Shown piece by piece: positions 43,668-54,750 of a stretch of 64,000 bases of DNA. Source of the DNA: Streptomyces sp. CB09001 (GTDB lineage Bacteria > Actinomycetota > Actinomycetes > Streptomycetales > Streptomycetaceae); assembly GCF_003369795.1 (NCBI RefSeq), contig NZ_CP026730.1, positions 2,170,001 to 2,234,000 on the forward strand, written 5' to 3'. Position numbers and translations under genes: made by a program. The stretch's first letter is position 1. Each line of letters opens with the position of its first letter. Below the pieces are notes generated by a model, which worked only from the letters and a program-made list of their open reading frames with translations, was not told the origin of the DNA and did no database searches.

Positions 43668-44136
43668 GGGGCGCCGGGCGCGGGCCACCGGGTGACGGGA
43701 GCCGGGAGGCCGGGAGGCCGCGAGGCCGGGAGGCCGGGAGGCCGGGAGGCCGGGAGGCCGGGAGGCCGGGAGGCCGGGAGGCCGGGAGGCCGGGAGGCCG
43801 GGAGGCCGGGAGGCCGGGAGGCCGGGAGGCCGGGAGGCCGGGAGGCCGGGAGGCCGGGAGGCCGGGAGGCCGGGAGGCCGGGAGGCCGGGAGGCCGGGAG
43901 GCCGGGAGGCCGGGAGGCCGGGGACGGCAAACGGGATTGTCATGACCCGCCCCTTGTGTCCCCGATGGCGCATGGCGGAAGTACGCCATGGCTTCATCCC
44001 GTCCCGGACAACTCTCCCCAATCAGTGATCTCTTGAGTAAAGCTGAGCGGTCGTCCGGGATCGGATTCCGGACTGCCTCGGCCAGGGCCGGTCGGCCTTG
44101 GTCGTACCGCTCGTTCCTTCACCCCAAGGGATGCCG
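43668..44136. other. Gene-free stretch holding the octamer array
   Basis: Of these 469 bp nearly half is the GGGAGGCC array. The rest must contain the promoter of the subtilase gene. Long open frames across it in all frames are artefacts of the repeat. Confidence 0.8.
43704..43919. repeat. Octamer array, 27 copies of GGGAGGCC
   Basis: Twenty-seven back-to-back 8-bp units fill exactly 216 bp. Only the third unit (43720-43727, GCGAGGCC) differs. The purine-rich plus strand is interrupted by CC every six bases. Eight is not a multiple of three, yet no frame meets a stop, so open frames appear on both strands. Confidence 0.97.
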
Positions 44137-47100
44137 ATGACCAACAGCCCCCAGCGCGAACCGATACCGGGCGCGAGACGCGCGGCCCGCCTGGCCGTCG
44201 CCACGGGTCTCGCCGCCGCACTCGCCGCAGTCGGGCCGGTGCCCGCGGCCCTGGCCGCCGACGGGCCCTCCACGACCGCGCCGCCCGTCGACGCGTCCGT
44301 CAAGTCCGCCCACGACAAGCTCGGTTCCGACGACGCGGACCTGCTCGCCGAGGCGAAGGCCGCCGGCGAGAAGAACGTCACGATGATGGTCGCCACCGCG
44401 CCGGGCCGGACCGAGCAGGTGGCGAAGGAGCTGGACGCGGTCTCCGGCGGCACCGTCGGCCGCACCTACGACGAGCTGGGCTACGTGCGCGCCACCGTGC
44501 CCACCGCCAAGGCGGACTCGGCGATCGCCGCCGCCGCGAAGCTCTCCTCCGTGCACGGCATCGACCTGCGGGACGAGATCCCGCTGGACGACCCGACGCC
44601 GAGCGCGGACATGGCGAAGGGCGCCTCGCACAAGGGCCGTTCCTACCCGGCGCCGAACCGCTGGACGCCCGCCGAGAACCCGTACAACCCGTCCTTCGAG
44701 ACGGGTGCCGTCGACTTCGTGAAGAAGTACCCGAAGTCGGACGGCCGCGGCGTCACCATCGGCATCCTCGACTCCGGCGTCGACCTCGGCCACCCGGCGC
44801 TGCGGAAGACCACCACGGGCGAGCGCAAGATCGTCGACTGGGTCACCGCCACCGACCCGGTCGTCGACGGCGACCGCACCTGGCGCCCGATGACCACCTC
44901 GGTCTCCGGGCCCACCTTCACCTACGGCGGGCAGACCTGGACGGCACCCGCGGGCGCCTACCGGGTCAGCACCTTCCTGGAGTCGTACACCACCGGCGGT
45001 GACGCCGCGGGCGACGCCAACCGGGACGGCGACACCACCGACTCCTGGGGCGTCCTGTACGACGCGAAGACCGGCACGGTCCGCGTCGACCTGAACAACA
45101 ACCACGACTTCTCCGACGACACCCCGATGAAGCCCTACAAGGACGGCTTCCAGGTCGGGTACTTCGGCACCGACGACCCGAAGACGGACGTGGCCGAGCG
45201 CCAGCCCTTCGTGGTCGAGATCCGCAAGGACGTCGTCTACAACTCCGCGGGCGCCAAGGCGGACTTCGTCAACATCGGCGTCATCGAGTCCGAGCACGGC
45301 ACGCACGTGGCCGGACTCGCCGCCGCCAACGGCCTGTTCGGCGGCCGCATGGACGGTGCCGCACCCGGCGCGAAGATCGTCTCCTCGCGCGCGTGCACCT
45401 GGAGCGGCGGCTGCACCAACGTCGCGCTGACCGAGGGCATGATCGACCTCGTCGTCAACCGGGGTGTCGACATCGTCAACATGTCGATCGGCGGTCTGCC
45501 CGCCCTCAACGACGGCAACAACGCGCGCGCCGAGCTGTACACCCGCCTCATCGACACCTACGGGGTGCAGCTCGTCATCTCCGCGGGCAACTCCGGCCCC
45601 GGCGCCAACACCATCGGGGACCCCGGCCTCGCCGACAAGGTGATCTCGGTCGGCGCGTCCATCTCCCGCGAGACCTGGGCCGCCAACTACGGCTCCGCGG
45701 TGCGGACCAAGTACCAGATGATGCCGTTCTCCTCGCGCGGACCGCGTGAGGACGGCGGCTTCACACCGACGCTGACCGCGCCCGGCGCCGCGGTCAACTC
45801 CATACAGACCTGGATGCCGGGCGCCCCGGTGCCGGAGGCGGGCTACGACCTCCCGGCCGGCTACGGCATGCTCCAGGGCACCTCGATGGCGTCCCCGCAG
45901 GCGGCGGGCGCCTCGGCCCTGCTCCTGTCGGCGGCGAAGCAGGCCCGCGTCGACCTCACCCCGGCGAAGCTGCGCACGGCGCTGACCTCCACCGCCGACC
46001 ACATCAAGGGCGTGCAGGCGTACGAGGAGGGCGCGGGACTGATCAACATCCCCGACGCCTGGAAGTCGATCCGGCGCGGCGCGAGCGCCCACGAGTACAC
46101 GGTCAAGGCACCGGTCGACACCGCGATCGACCAGTTCCTCGAGACCCCGGGCTACGGCACCGGCCTCTACGACCGCGAGGGCGGCCTGAAGGCCGGGCAG
46201 AAGAAGACGTACGAGATCACGCTCACCCGTACCACCGGCCCGGACCGGGCGGTCCGGCACGAGCTGGACTTCGAGAACAACGCGGGCCACACCTTCCGGA
46301 TCGTCGGCCGCGACGAGGTGAGGCTGCCGCTGAACGAGCCGGTGACCGTCAAGGTCGAGGCGCGCCCCGGCTCCGCCGGGCTCAAGAGCGCGATCCTGGA
46401 GGTGGACGACCCGCGCACCGAGGGCGTCGACCAGCAGGTCCTGACCACGGTCGTGGTCTCCGCCCCGCTGAAGTACGACTTCTCGGCGAAGGGCTCGGTG
46501 CAGCGCAACGACACCACGTCGTACTTCGTGACCGTCCCCGAGGGCGCGAAGTCGCTGGAGGTGGCGATCGGCGGGCTCAAGGGTGAGAGCCAGACCCGGT
46601 TCATCTCCATCCACCCGTACGGCGTCCCGTCCGACAACACCTCGACGCCGTACTGCTACAACAACTACCTCGACGGCAACGGCTGCCGCCCCGACGTGCG
46701 TGCGTACGCGGACCCGCAGCCCGGCGTCTGGGAGGTCGAGGTCGAGGCCCGGCGCACCTCGCCGCTGCTCGACAACCCGTACCGGCTGGACGTCACCGTG
46801 CTCGGCGCGGCCTTCGACCCGGAGGTCGTGACCGTGCCCGAGGCCAAGGCGGGCACCCCGGCGGACGCCTCGTGGACGGTGACCAACAAGTACGCCGCCC
46901 TGGAGGGCAGGCTGGTCGGCGGCCCGCTCGGCTCGTCCGAGACGTCCCGCCCGGCGATCGAGCAGGGTGAGACGGCCACCTCCACGGTCGAGGTGCCCGA
47001 GGGCGCCGAGTCGCTGGACGTCGCCATCGGCGGCGTCTCCGACGCGGCCGCCGACCTGGACCTGACGGTCTACGGCGAGGACGGCGCCGTCGTCGCCCAG

Positions 47101-47433
47101 TCCGCCGACGGCGACTCGGAGGAGTCGGTGTCGATCGCGAAGCCGGCCGCCGGTACGTACACCGTCGAGGTCGCGGGCTACTCGGTGCCGTCGGGCAGCA
47201 CGGAGTACGACTACCGGGACGTGTACTTCGCCGCCACGCTCGGCTCGGTGACGGTGGACGACTCGGCGACGGTGAAGCTCGGCACGGGCGACTCCGCGAC
47301 GGTCTCCGGCAGCGTCACGGCCCTGGCCGCCGCCCCCGAGGGCCGCGAGTTCTTCGGCCGGGTCCAGCTGGTCAACGCCCACGGCACCGTCGCGGGCCTG
47401 GGCAGCGTGCGGATCGGCAAGGTCGTGCCGTAG
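44137..47433 (+). CDS. Large secreted subtilisin-family (S8) serine protease
   Basis: A 1098-residue exported protease. A signal peptide (Arg-rich start, hydrophobic to about residue 35, cleavage near AALAADG) is followed by an inhibitor-I9-like prodomain. The catalytic triad is Asp212 (GILDSGVD), His387 (EHGTHVAG) and Ser583 (GTSMASPQ). The unusually long 175-residue stretch between Asp and His carries two calcium-loop-like motifs at 293-302 and 318-328. About 450 C-terminal residues form beta-rich domains including two pre-peptidase-like repeats (VPEGAKSLEVAIGG and VPEGAESLDVAIGG). It resembles tripeptidyl-peptidase-like subtilases. AAGGG supports the ATG at 44137 over 44131. Confidence 0.92.
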   Translation: MTNSPQREPIPGARRAARLAVATGLAAALAAVGPVPAALAADGPSTTAPPVDASVKSAHDKLGSDDADLLAEAKAAGEKNVTMMVATAPGRTEQVAKELDAVSGGTVGRTYDELGYVRATVPTAKADSAIAAAAKLSSVHGIDLRDEIPLDDPTPSADMAKGASHKGRSYPAPNRWTPAENPYNPSFETGAVDFVKKYPKSDGRGVTIGILDSGVDLGHPALRKTTTGERKIVDWVTATDPVVDGDRTWRPMTTSVSGPTFTYGGQTWTAPAGAYRVSTFLESYTTGGDAAGDANRDGDTTDSWGVLYDAKTGTVRVDLNNNHDFSDDTPMKPYKDGFQVGYFGTDDPKTDVAERQPFVVEIRKDVVYNSAGAKADFVNIGVIESEHGTHVAGLAAANGLFGGRMDGAAPGAKIVSSRACTWSGGCTNVALTEGMIDLVVNRGVDIVNMSIGGLPALNDGNNARAELYTRLIDTYGVQLVISAGNSGPGANTIGDPGLADKVISVGASISRETWAANYGSAVRTKYQMMPFSSRGPREDGGFTPTLTAPGAAVNSIQTWMPGAPVPEAGYDLPAGYGMLQGTSMASPQAAGASALLLSAAKQARVDLTPAKLRTALTSTADHIKGVQAYEEGAGLINIPDAWKSIRRGASAHEYTVKAPVDTAIDQFLETPGYGTGLYDREGGLKAGQKKTYEITLTRTTGPDRAVRHELDFENNAGHTFRIVGRDEVRLPLNEPVTVKVEARPGSAGLKSAILEVDDPRTEGVDQQVLTTVVVSAPLKYDFSAKGSVQRNDTTSYFVTVPEGAKSLEVAIGGLKGESQTRFISIHPYGVPSDNTSTPYCYNNYLDGNGCRPDVRAYADPQPGVWEVEVEARRTSPLLDNPYRLDVTVLGAAFDPEVVTVPEAKAGTPADASWTVTNKYAALEGRLVGGPLGSSETSRPAIEQGETATSTVEVPEGAESLDVAIGGVSDAAADLDLTVYGEDGAVVAQSADGDSEESVSIAKPAAGTYTVEVAGYSVPSGSTEYDYRDVYFAATLGSVTVDDSATVKLGTGDSATVSGSVTALAAAPEGREFFGRVQLVNAHGTVAGLGSVRIGKVVP

Positions 47434-47450
47434 TCCGGTGCGGTACGGGG

Positions 47451-47485
47451 AGGGGCGGGCGCGCCGGCTTGGGGCGCCCGCCCCT
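47451..47485 (+). terminator. 12-bp terminator of the subtilase gene
   Basis: Arms AGGGGCGGGCGC (47451-47462) and GCGCCCGCCCCT (47474-47485) are perfect with an 11-nt loop, followed by TTCG. Confidence 0.9.
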
Positions 47486-47552
47486 TTCGCGTGCTCCTCG
47501 GGGTGCTGCTCGGTGTGCGCTCGGTGTGCTGCTGGGTGTGCTCCTCGGTGGC

Positions 47553-48299
47553 TCAGTCGCAGGTGAGGGTGCGGGACTCGGGGAGGGAGGCGGTGATCCA
47601 GGTGCGGGCGGTGGCGATGTTCCGGTCGCCGGTGATCACCGTGTCCGCGGTGGGCCGCTCCCGCAGGACGCCGACCAGTGCCCGGTCGCCGGGGGCGAGG
47701 CGGGCGAGGCTGTCGTCCAGGACGAACGTCGTCGTCGGCCCGGCGCTCTCCCCCGGTGCGTAGGCGTGCGTCACGCGGAGCGTGACCCGGTGCCGTGCGG
47801 TGCCCGGTACCGGTTCGGCGGCGGTCACCGTGCCCTCGGCGACCAGCCGGGCGCAGACCAGATAGCGGGGGGTGCCGAAGACGAGGGCCGCCTCCTGGCC
47901 CGCGGTCGGGCTCCCCGGCCGCACCGCGGAGCTGTCGGCCGCGCTGCCGCTCGCCGCGTCCTCGTCGGCACCGCTGCCGGTCTGCACGGCCAGCCAGCCC
48001 AGGCTCGTGACGACCACCCCCGCGCAGGCCGCCGCGAGGACCCCCAGGGCGAGGCGGAAGGGGCGGCGGCGTGGTGCCGGGGCCGGAGCCGGAGCCGGGC
48101 GCTCTTCCGGAGCGGCGTCGCCCAGGGCGTCCCCGAGCAGGTTCAGCTGCTCCCGCAGCAGCGCCACGTCGGCCGTCGCCGACCGGTACTCGCCGCGGGC
48201 GTCCGGCCCCGCGTCCGGCGGCAGCGGCTCGCCGGTGATCGCGGCCATCAGCGCGTCGTACCCGTCGTCGTACCCACCGGGGTGCTGTTCGGCGGCCAT
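47553..48299 (-). CDS. Single-pass membrane protein, probable partner of the ECF sigma factor
   Basis: A 248-residue protein with a cytoplasmic N-terminal region of about 90 residues (DDGYDALMAAITGEPLPPDA, VALLREQLNLLGDALGDAAP), one membrane helix (FRLALGVLAAACAGVVVTSL) and an extracytoplasmic domain with two Cys (LVCARL near the middle and LTCD at the C-terminus). The topology fits an anti-sigma factor, but no zinc HxxxCxxC motif is present. Its ATG is one base after the sigma-factor stop, so the two are coupled. Confidence 0.78.
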   Translation of the reverse strand: MAAEQHPGGYDDGYDALMAAITGEPLPPDAGPDARGEYRSATADVALLREQLNLLGDALGDAAPEERPAPAPAPAPRRRPFRLALGVLAAACAGVVVTSLGWLAVQTGSGADEDAASGSAADSSAVRPGSPTAGQEAALVFGTPRYLVCARLVAEGTVTAAEPVPGTARHRVTLRVTHAYAPGESAGPTTTFVLDDSLARLAPGDRALVGVLRERPTADTVITGDRNIATARTWITASLPESRTLTCD

Positions 48300-48300
48300 C

Positions 48301-50123
<1,823 letters not shown>

Positions 50124-50138
50124 TCCACCGCTTCCCAA

Positions 50139-50170
50139 GGGGCGGTCACCCGGTACGGGGTGGCCGCCCC
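50139..50170 (+). terminator. 13-bp terminator of asd
   Basis: Arms 50139-50151 and 50158-50170 (GGGGCGG core, one G-T pair) enclose a 6-nt loop. Confidence 0.88.
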
Positions 50171-50249
50171 CTCCCGTGTGACGCCCCCCCCCGATGCGGA
50201 GTATGGCAATCCGCCTCGCCAGTCGTGCCGATCGTGTGAAGATCACGCC

Positions 50250-51512
50250 ATGACGCAGATGACGAAGGGCGGCAACCTGCCCGTTCCCGCAGCCACCCTC
50301 CAGGTCGCGGTGACCTGGCGGCAGGGCGCCCACGTACCGGACGTGGACGTTTCGGCCCTGCTGCTCGACGCTGCCGGCCGAGTCCGCTCGGACGCCGACC
50401 TCGTCTTCTACAACCAGCCGGCCCACCCGTCGGGCGCCGTGCGCCACCTGGGCAAGGGCCGGGGGGCCGACGGCACGGGCGCCGACTGGCTGTGGCTGGA
50501 CCTCGCGGCCGTCGAACTCGGAATGGACCGGGTCGTGGTGGCCGCGTCCACCGACGCAGGAACGTTCGGGCAGGTGCCCTTCCTGGATGTCCGGGTCGCT
50601 CTGCCGGACGGGCGGCAGGTCGCGTCCTTCACGATCGGGGACGCCTCGACGGAGACCGCCTTCGTCTTCGGCGAGTTCTACCGCAGGAACGGCGGCTGGA
50701 AGTTCCGCGCGGTGGGGCAGGGGTACGCCTCGGGCCTCGCCGGGCTCGCCACGGACTTCGGCATCTCGGTCGCCGAGGACCCGCAACCGGTACCCATGGC
50801 CCCGGCCCCCGCGCCCCCTCCACCCCTGCCACCCGCCCCTCCGGCCTCTTACGCCCCTCCGGCGGCGCCCTCGCACGCGGCGCCCTCGCACGCGGCGCCG
50901 GTCGCCGCGTCCTTCCCGGCGCCGCCCGCCGACCGCCTGGCGTCGGAGCTGGCGCTCTCCTTCCCGCCGTTCACGCACCACGCCTCGGGCAAGGAACGCG
51001 TCACCTGCCCGCCGAACCTGCCGCCCGGCGCCCGCGTGGTCGTCGAGATCGCGTGCAGGGACAGCATCTCGGTGAACATCGACTCGTGCGACGCGTACGG
51101 ACGCGCCGACCAGGATCTGCTGTCGACGTACGAGGACGACGTCCACGCCCGTACGTTCGCCACCGTCCCCAAGGACCGGCCGCTGTCCCTGCTGGTGCGC
51201 GCCGACACCCCCTGGACGCTGCGGGTGCTGCCGCTCGCCCACGCCCGGCGCCTGGTGCACAGCCTGGACGGCAGGGGCCCGGACCTGCTGGTGTACGAGG
51301 GTCCCGCGGGTGTGCTGTCCTTCGTGCACCAGGGCCGGAGCAACTTCGTCGTCTGGCACTACTTCGCCTCGCACGATCCCGAGTGGGAGGACGACGAGGA
51401 GGATCTCCTCGTCAACGAGGTCGGCCTCCTCGACGTACTGGCTCCCGTGCAGGCGCCCGGCATCCTGCGCATCGAGGCCGACGGCCCCTGGCGGATCGGG
51501 GTGGGCGGCTGA
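50250..51512 (+). CDS. TerD-domain protein with Pro/Ala linker and second domain
   Basis: A 420-residue protein. Residues 1 to about 185 are a TerD-like domain (GGNLPVPAATLQVAVTWRQG, DVDVSALLLDAAGRVRSDAD LVFYNQ, FVFGEFYRRNGGWKFRAVGQ GYASGLAGLATDFG). A Pro/Ala-rich linker of about 50 residues follows, containing APSHAAPSHAAP repeats. The C-terminal half (FTHHASGKERVTCPPNLPPG) is a separate beta domain I cannot name. TerD proteins bind calcium and are tied to tellurite and stress responses; the pathway here is not known. Start ATG 50250. Confidence 0.87.
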   Translation: MTQMTKGGNLPVPAATLQVAVTWRQGAHVPDVDVSALLLDAAGRVRSDADLVFYNQPAHPSGAVRHLGKGRGADGTGADWLWLDLAAVELGMDRVVVAASTDAGTFGQVPFLDVRVALPDGRQVASFTIGDASTETAFVFGEFYRRNGGWKFRAVGQGYASGLAGLATDFGISVAEDPQPVPMAPAPAPPPPLPPAPPASYAPPAAPSHAAPSHAAPVAASFPAPPADRLASELALSFPPFTHHASGKERVTCPPNLPPGARVVVEIACRDSISVNIDSCDAYGRADQDLLSTYEDDVHARTFATVPKDRPLSLLVRADTPWTLRVLPLAHARRLVHSLDGRGPDLLVYEGPAGVLSFVHQGRSNFVVWHYFASHDPEWEDDEEDLLVNEVGLLDVLAPVQAPGILRIEADGPWRIGVGG

Positions 51513-51524
51513 GGCGGGCGGGTC

Positions 51525-52001
51525 TCAGCCGCGGCGCACCTCGTACAGGAAGCAGCCGTACTCGACGGCCCGGACGTGGACGAACGCCACGGCCGGGTCG
51601 TCGAGCGCTTCCCGGAGGGCGTACTCGAAGGCGCCGGGGTCACCGATCAGCCGCCCGCCCAGGATGTGCCCGTCGGCGGAGTAGCGGCGCAGGGTGCGGT
51701 GCGAGTTGGTGAAGGGGAGGCGGTCCGTCTCCGGGCCCGCGCACTCCTCGGCGTGGATGAAGACCGGCCCCTGCTCGTCGTAGGCGCCCGGGTCGGCGCC
51801 CGTCTCCGCCGCCCAGCGGCGCAGCGGGGCGTAGGAGACCAGCGCGATCCGATCGCCGGGGCTGCTGCGGCGCAGGCAGCAGCGCAGGGGCGCGCCGCCC
51901 TCGTCGTCGGTCGTGGGAGCGGGGACGCGGCCCGCGTCGTCGGTGGCGCGCAGTTCCTCGAGGGCGGCCGGAGGGACGGGGTGTGCGGTGTAACCGTTCA
52001 T
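51525..52001 (-). CDS. DUF1203-family protein
   Basis: A 158-residue protein. DRIALVSYAPLRRWAAETGA, GPVFIHAEECAGP, LPFTNSHRTLRRYSADGHIL and the C-terminal VAFVHVRAVEYGCFLYEVRR match DUF1203, of unknown function. The ATG at 52001 has only a weak ribosome site. It converges on the TerD gene with 12 bp between the stops and is divergent from pepN copy 2. Confidence 0.85.
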   Translation of the reverse strand: MNGYTAHPVPPAALEELRATDDAGRVPAPTTDDEGGAPLRCCLRRSSPGDRIALVSYAPLRRWAAETGADPGAYDEQGPVFIHAEECAGPETDRLPFTNSHRTLRRYSADGHILGGRLIGDPGAFEYALREALDDPAVAFVHVRAVEYGCFLYEVRRG

Positions 52002-52113
52002 GGGTCCAGGCTCGCGCGCGGGCGCGCCGCGCACCGGCGGGAAATGGACATCGCGTTCCGTCCCGGCCACGTGGAAGGATGGCGCAACCCACACATAACG
52101 AGGAGATGACCGC

Positions 52114-54750
52114 GTGCCTGGCACAAACCTGACTCGCGAAGAGGCGCGGCAGCGGGCGACGCTGCTGACCGTTGACTCGTACGAGATCGATCTCGACCTC
52201 ACCGGCGCGCAGGGTGGGGGCACCTCCCCCTCGAGCGAAGCCGAGAGCGGGGGAGGCACCTACCGGTCCGTGACCACGGTGCGCTTCGACGTCGCCGAGG
52301 GCGGCGGCGAGTCCTTCATCGACCTGGTCGCGCCGACGGTCCACGAGGTGACGCTGAACGGCGACGCCCTCGACCCCGCCGAGGTGTTCCAGGACTCCCG
52401 CATCGCCCTGCCGGGCCTGCTGCCGGGACGCAACATCCTGCGCGTGGCCGCGGACTGCGCGTACACCAACACCGGCGAGGGCCTGCACCGGTTCGTCGAC
52501 CCGGTGGACGACCAGGCGTACCTGTACACGCAGTTCGAGGTGCCGGACGCGCGCCGGGTCTTCGCGAGCTTCGAGCAGCCGGACCTGAAGGCGACGTTCC
52601 AGTTCACCGTGAAGGCCCCCGAGGGCTGGACGGTCATCTCCAACTCGCCGACGCCCGAGCCGAAGGACAACGTCTGGGAGTTCGAGCCGACCCCGCGCAT
52701 CTCGTCGTACATCACGGCGCTGATCGTCGGCCCGTACCACTCGGTGCACAGCGTGTACGAGAAGGACGGGCAGTCCGTGCCGCTCGGCATCTACTGCCGT
52801 CCCTCGCTGGCCGAGCACCTCGACGCGGACGCGATCTTCGAGGTCACCCGGCAGGGCTTCGACTGGTTCCAGGAGAAGTTCGACTACCAGTACCCCTTCA
52901 AGAAGTACGACCAGCTCTTCGTGCCGGAGTTCAACGCGGGCGCGATGGAGAACGCGGGCGCGGTGACCATCCGCGACCAGTACGTGTTCCGCTCGAAGGT
53001 GACGGACGCCGCGTACGAGGTGCGCGCCGCCACGATCCTGCACGAGCTGGCGCACATGTGGTTCGGCGACCTGGTCACCATGGAGTGGTGGAACGACCTG
53101 TGGCTGAACGAGTCGTTCGCCACCTACGCCGAGGCCGCCTGCCAGGCCGACGCGCCCGGCTCGAAGTGGCCGCACTCGTGGACGACGTTCGCCAACCAGA
53201 TGAAGACCTGGGCATACCGGCAGGACCAGTTGCCGTCCACGCACCCGATCATGGCGGACATCAGCGACCTGGACGACGTGCTCGTCAACTTCGACGGCAT
53301 CACGTACGCCAAGGGCGCCAGCGTGCTCAAGCAGCTCGTGGCGTACGTCGGTGAGGACGCGTTCTTCCGGGGCGTGCAGGCGTACTTCAAGCGGCACGCG
53401 TTCGGCAACACCCGCCTGTCCGACCTGCTGGGCGCGCTGGAGGAGACCTCGGGGCGCGACCTGAAGACCTGGTCGAAGGCCTGGCTGGAGACGGCCGGCA
53501 TCAACGTGCTGCGCCCGGAGATCGAGACCGACGCCGACGGTGTCATCACCTCCTTCGCCGTCCGCCAGGAGGCCCCGGCGCTCCCCGCGGGTGCCAAGGG
53601 CGAGCCGACCCTGCGCCCGCACCGCATCGCGATCGGCGCCTACGACCTCGACGGCGACGGCAGGCTGGTGCGCGGCGTGGGGGTCCCCCCGGCCGAAGGC
53701 TGGGGGAGGGTCGAGCTGGACGTGGACGGCGAGCTGACGGCCGTACCGCAGCTGGTGGGCAAGCCCCGCCCGGCGGTGCTGCTCCTGAACGACGACGACC
53801 TGTCGTACGCGAAGGTGCGCCTGGACGAGCAGTCGCTGGCCGTGGTCACCGAGCACCTCGGCGACTTCACCGAGTCCCTCCCCCGCGCCCTGTGCTGGGC
53901 GTCGGCGTGGGACATGACCCGGGACGCGGAGCTGGCGACCCGCGACTACCTGTCGCTGGTGCTGTCGGGCATCGGCAAGGAGTCCGACATCGGTGTCGTG
54001 CAGTCGCTGCACCGCCAGGTGAAGCTGGCCATCGACCAGTACGCCGCCCCCACCGCCCGCGAGGCGCTGCTCACCCGCTGGACCGAGGCCACGCTGGCCC
54101 ACCTGCGCGCCGCCGAGGCGGGCAGCGACCACCAGCTGGCGTGGGCGAGGGCGTTCGCGGCGACGGCGCGGACGCCGGAGCAGCTGGACCTGCTGGACGC
54201 GCTGCTGGACGGCACGCAGACGATCGAGGGCCTGGCCGTCGACACCGAGCTGCGCTGGGCGTTCGTGCAGCGGCTCGCGGCCGTGGGCCGGTTCGGCGGG
54301 TCGGAGATCCAGAGCGAGTACGAGCGGGACAAGACCGCCGCCGGTGAGCGCCACGCGGCCACCGCGCGGGCGGCCCGCCCGACCGAGGCGGCCAAGGCGG
54401 AGGCCTGGGAGTCGGTCGTCGACTCCGACAAGCTGCCGAACGCCGTGCAGGAGGCGGTCATCGCCGGCTTCGTCCAGACCGACCAGCGCGAGCTGCTGGC
54501 GGCGTACACGGAGCGGTACTTCGAGGCGCTGAAGGACGTCTGGGCGTCCCGTTCGCACGAGATGGCCCAGCAGATCGCGGTCGGCCTGTACCCGGCGGTG
54601 CAGGTGTCCCAGGAGACCCTGGACCGCACGGACGCGTGGCTGGCCTCCGCCGAGCCGAACGCGGCCCTGCGCCGGCTGGTCTCGGAGTCCCGCTCGGGCG
54701 TCGAGCGCGCGCTGCGGGCCCAGGCGGCGGACGCGGCGGCGGCCGAGTAG
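52114..54750 (+). CDS. pepN2: Aminopeptidase N, M1 family (copy 2), with palindromic in-frame inserts
   Basis: An 878-residue M1 zinc aminopeptidase. GAMEN is at 276-280, HELAH at 310-314 and Glu333 in WLNESF. It aligns from end to end with copy 1 (860 residues). Two stretches absent from copy 1 explain most of the extra length: GGGTSPSSEAESGGG near residue 35 and GVPPAEGWG near residue 525. Both are encoded by G/C palindromes annotated separately. The GTG at 52114 has GAGGAG upstream and the conserved PGTNLTREEARQRA start. Confidence 0.95.
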   Translation: MPGTNLTREEARQRATLLTVDSYEIDLDLTGAQGGGTSPSSEAESGGGTYRSVTTVRFDVAEGGGESFIDLVAPTVHEVTLNGDALDPAEVFQDSRIALPGLLPGRNILRVAADCAYTNTGEGLHRFVDPVDDQAYLYTQFEVPDARRVFASFEQPDLKATFQFTVKAPEGWTVISNSPTPEPKDNVWEFEPTPRISSYITALIVGPYHSVHSVYEKDGQSVPLGIYCRPSLAEHLDADAIFEVTRQGFDWFQEKFDYQYPFKKYDQLFVPEFNAGAMENAGAVTIRDQYVFRSKVTDAAYEVRAATILHELAHMWFGDLVTMEWWNDLWLNESFATYAEAACQADAPGSKWPHSWTTFANQMKTWAYRQDQLPSTHPIMADISDLDDVLVNFDGITYAKGASVLKQLVAYVGEDAFFRGVQAYFKRHAFGNTRLSDLLGALEETSGRDLKTWSKAWLETAGINVLRPEIETDADGVITSFAVRQEAPALPAGAKGEPTLRPHRIAIGAYDLDGDGRLVRGVGVPPAEGWGRVELDVDGELTAVPQLVGKPRPAVLLLNDDDLSYAKVRLDEQSLAVVTEHLGDFTESLPRALCWASAWDMTRDAELATRDYLSLVLSGIGKESDIGVVQSLHRQVKLAIDQYAAPTAREALLTRWTEATLAHLRAAEAGSDHQLAWARAFAATARTPEQLDLLDALLDGTQTIEGLAVDTELRWAFVQRLAAVGRFGGSEIQSEYERDKTAAGERHAATARAARPTEAAKAEAWESVVDSDKLPNAVQEAVIAGFVQTDQRELLAAYTERYFEALKDVWASRSHEMAQQIAVGLYPAVQVSQETLDRTDAWLASAEPNAALRRLVSESRSGVERALRAQAADAAAAE
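52213..52260. repeat. Palindromic insert 1 inside pepN2
   Basis: CCTCCCCC (52223-52230) and GGGGGAGG (52249-52256) flank CTTCG-type loop sequence containing CGAG/CTCG. The segment is 16 codons long, keeps frame and has no counterpart in the paralogue. It looks like one of the mobile short palindromes common in Streptomyces intergenic DNA. Confidence 0.75.
53677..53710. repeat. Palindromic insert 2 inside pepN2
   Basis: GGGGGTCCCCCC, then GGCCGAAGGCTGGGGGAGG, forms a G/C palindrome of the frequent Streptomyces type GTCCCCC...GGGGGAG. It encodes GVPPAEGWG and keeps frame. Confidence 0.75.

Noticed and set aside
43202..44036. Pro/Ala/Ser- or Gly/Arg-rich ORFs across the octamer array on both strands
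   Set aside because: They arise only because the 8-bp repeat has no stop in any frame; no start signals or conserved ends.
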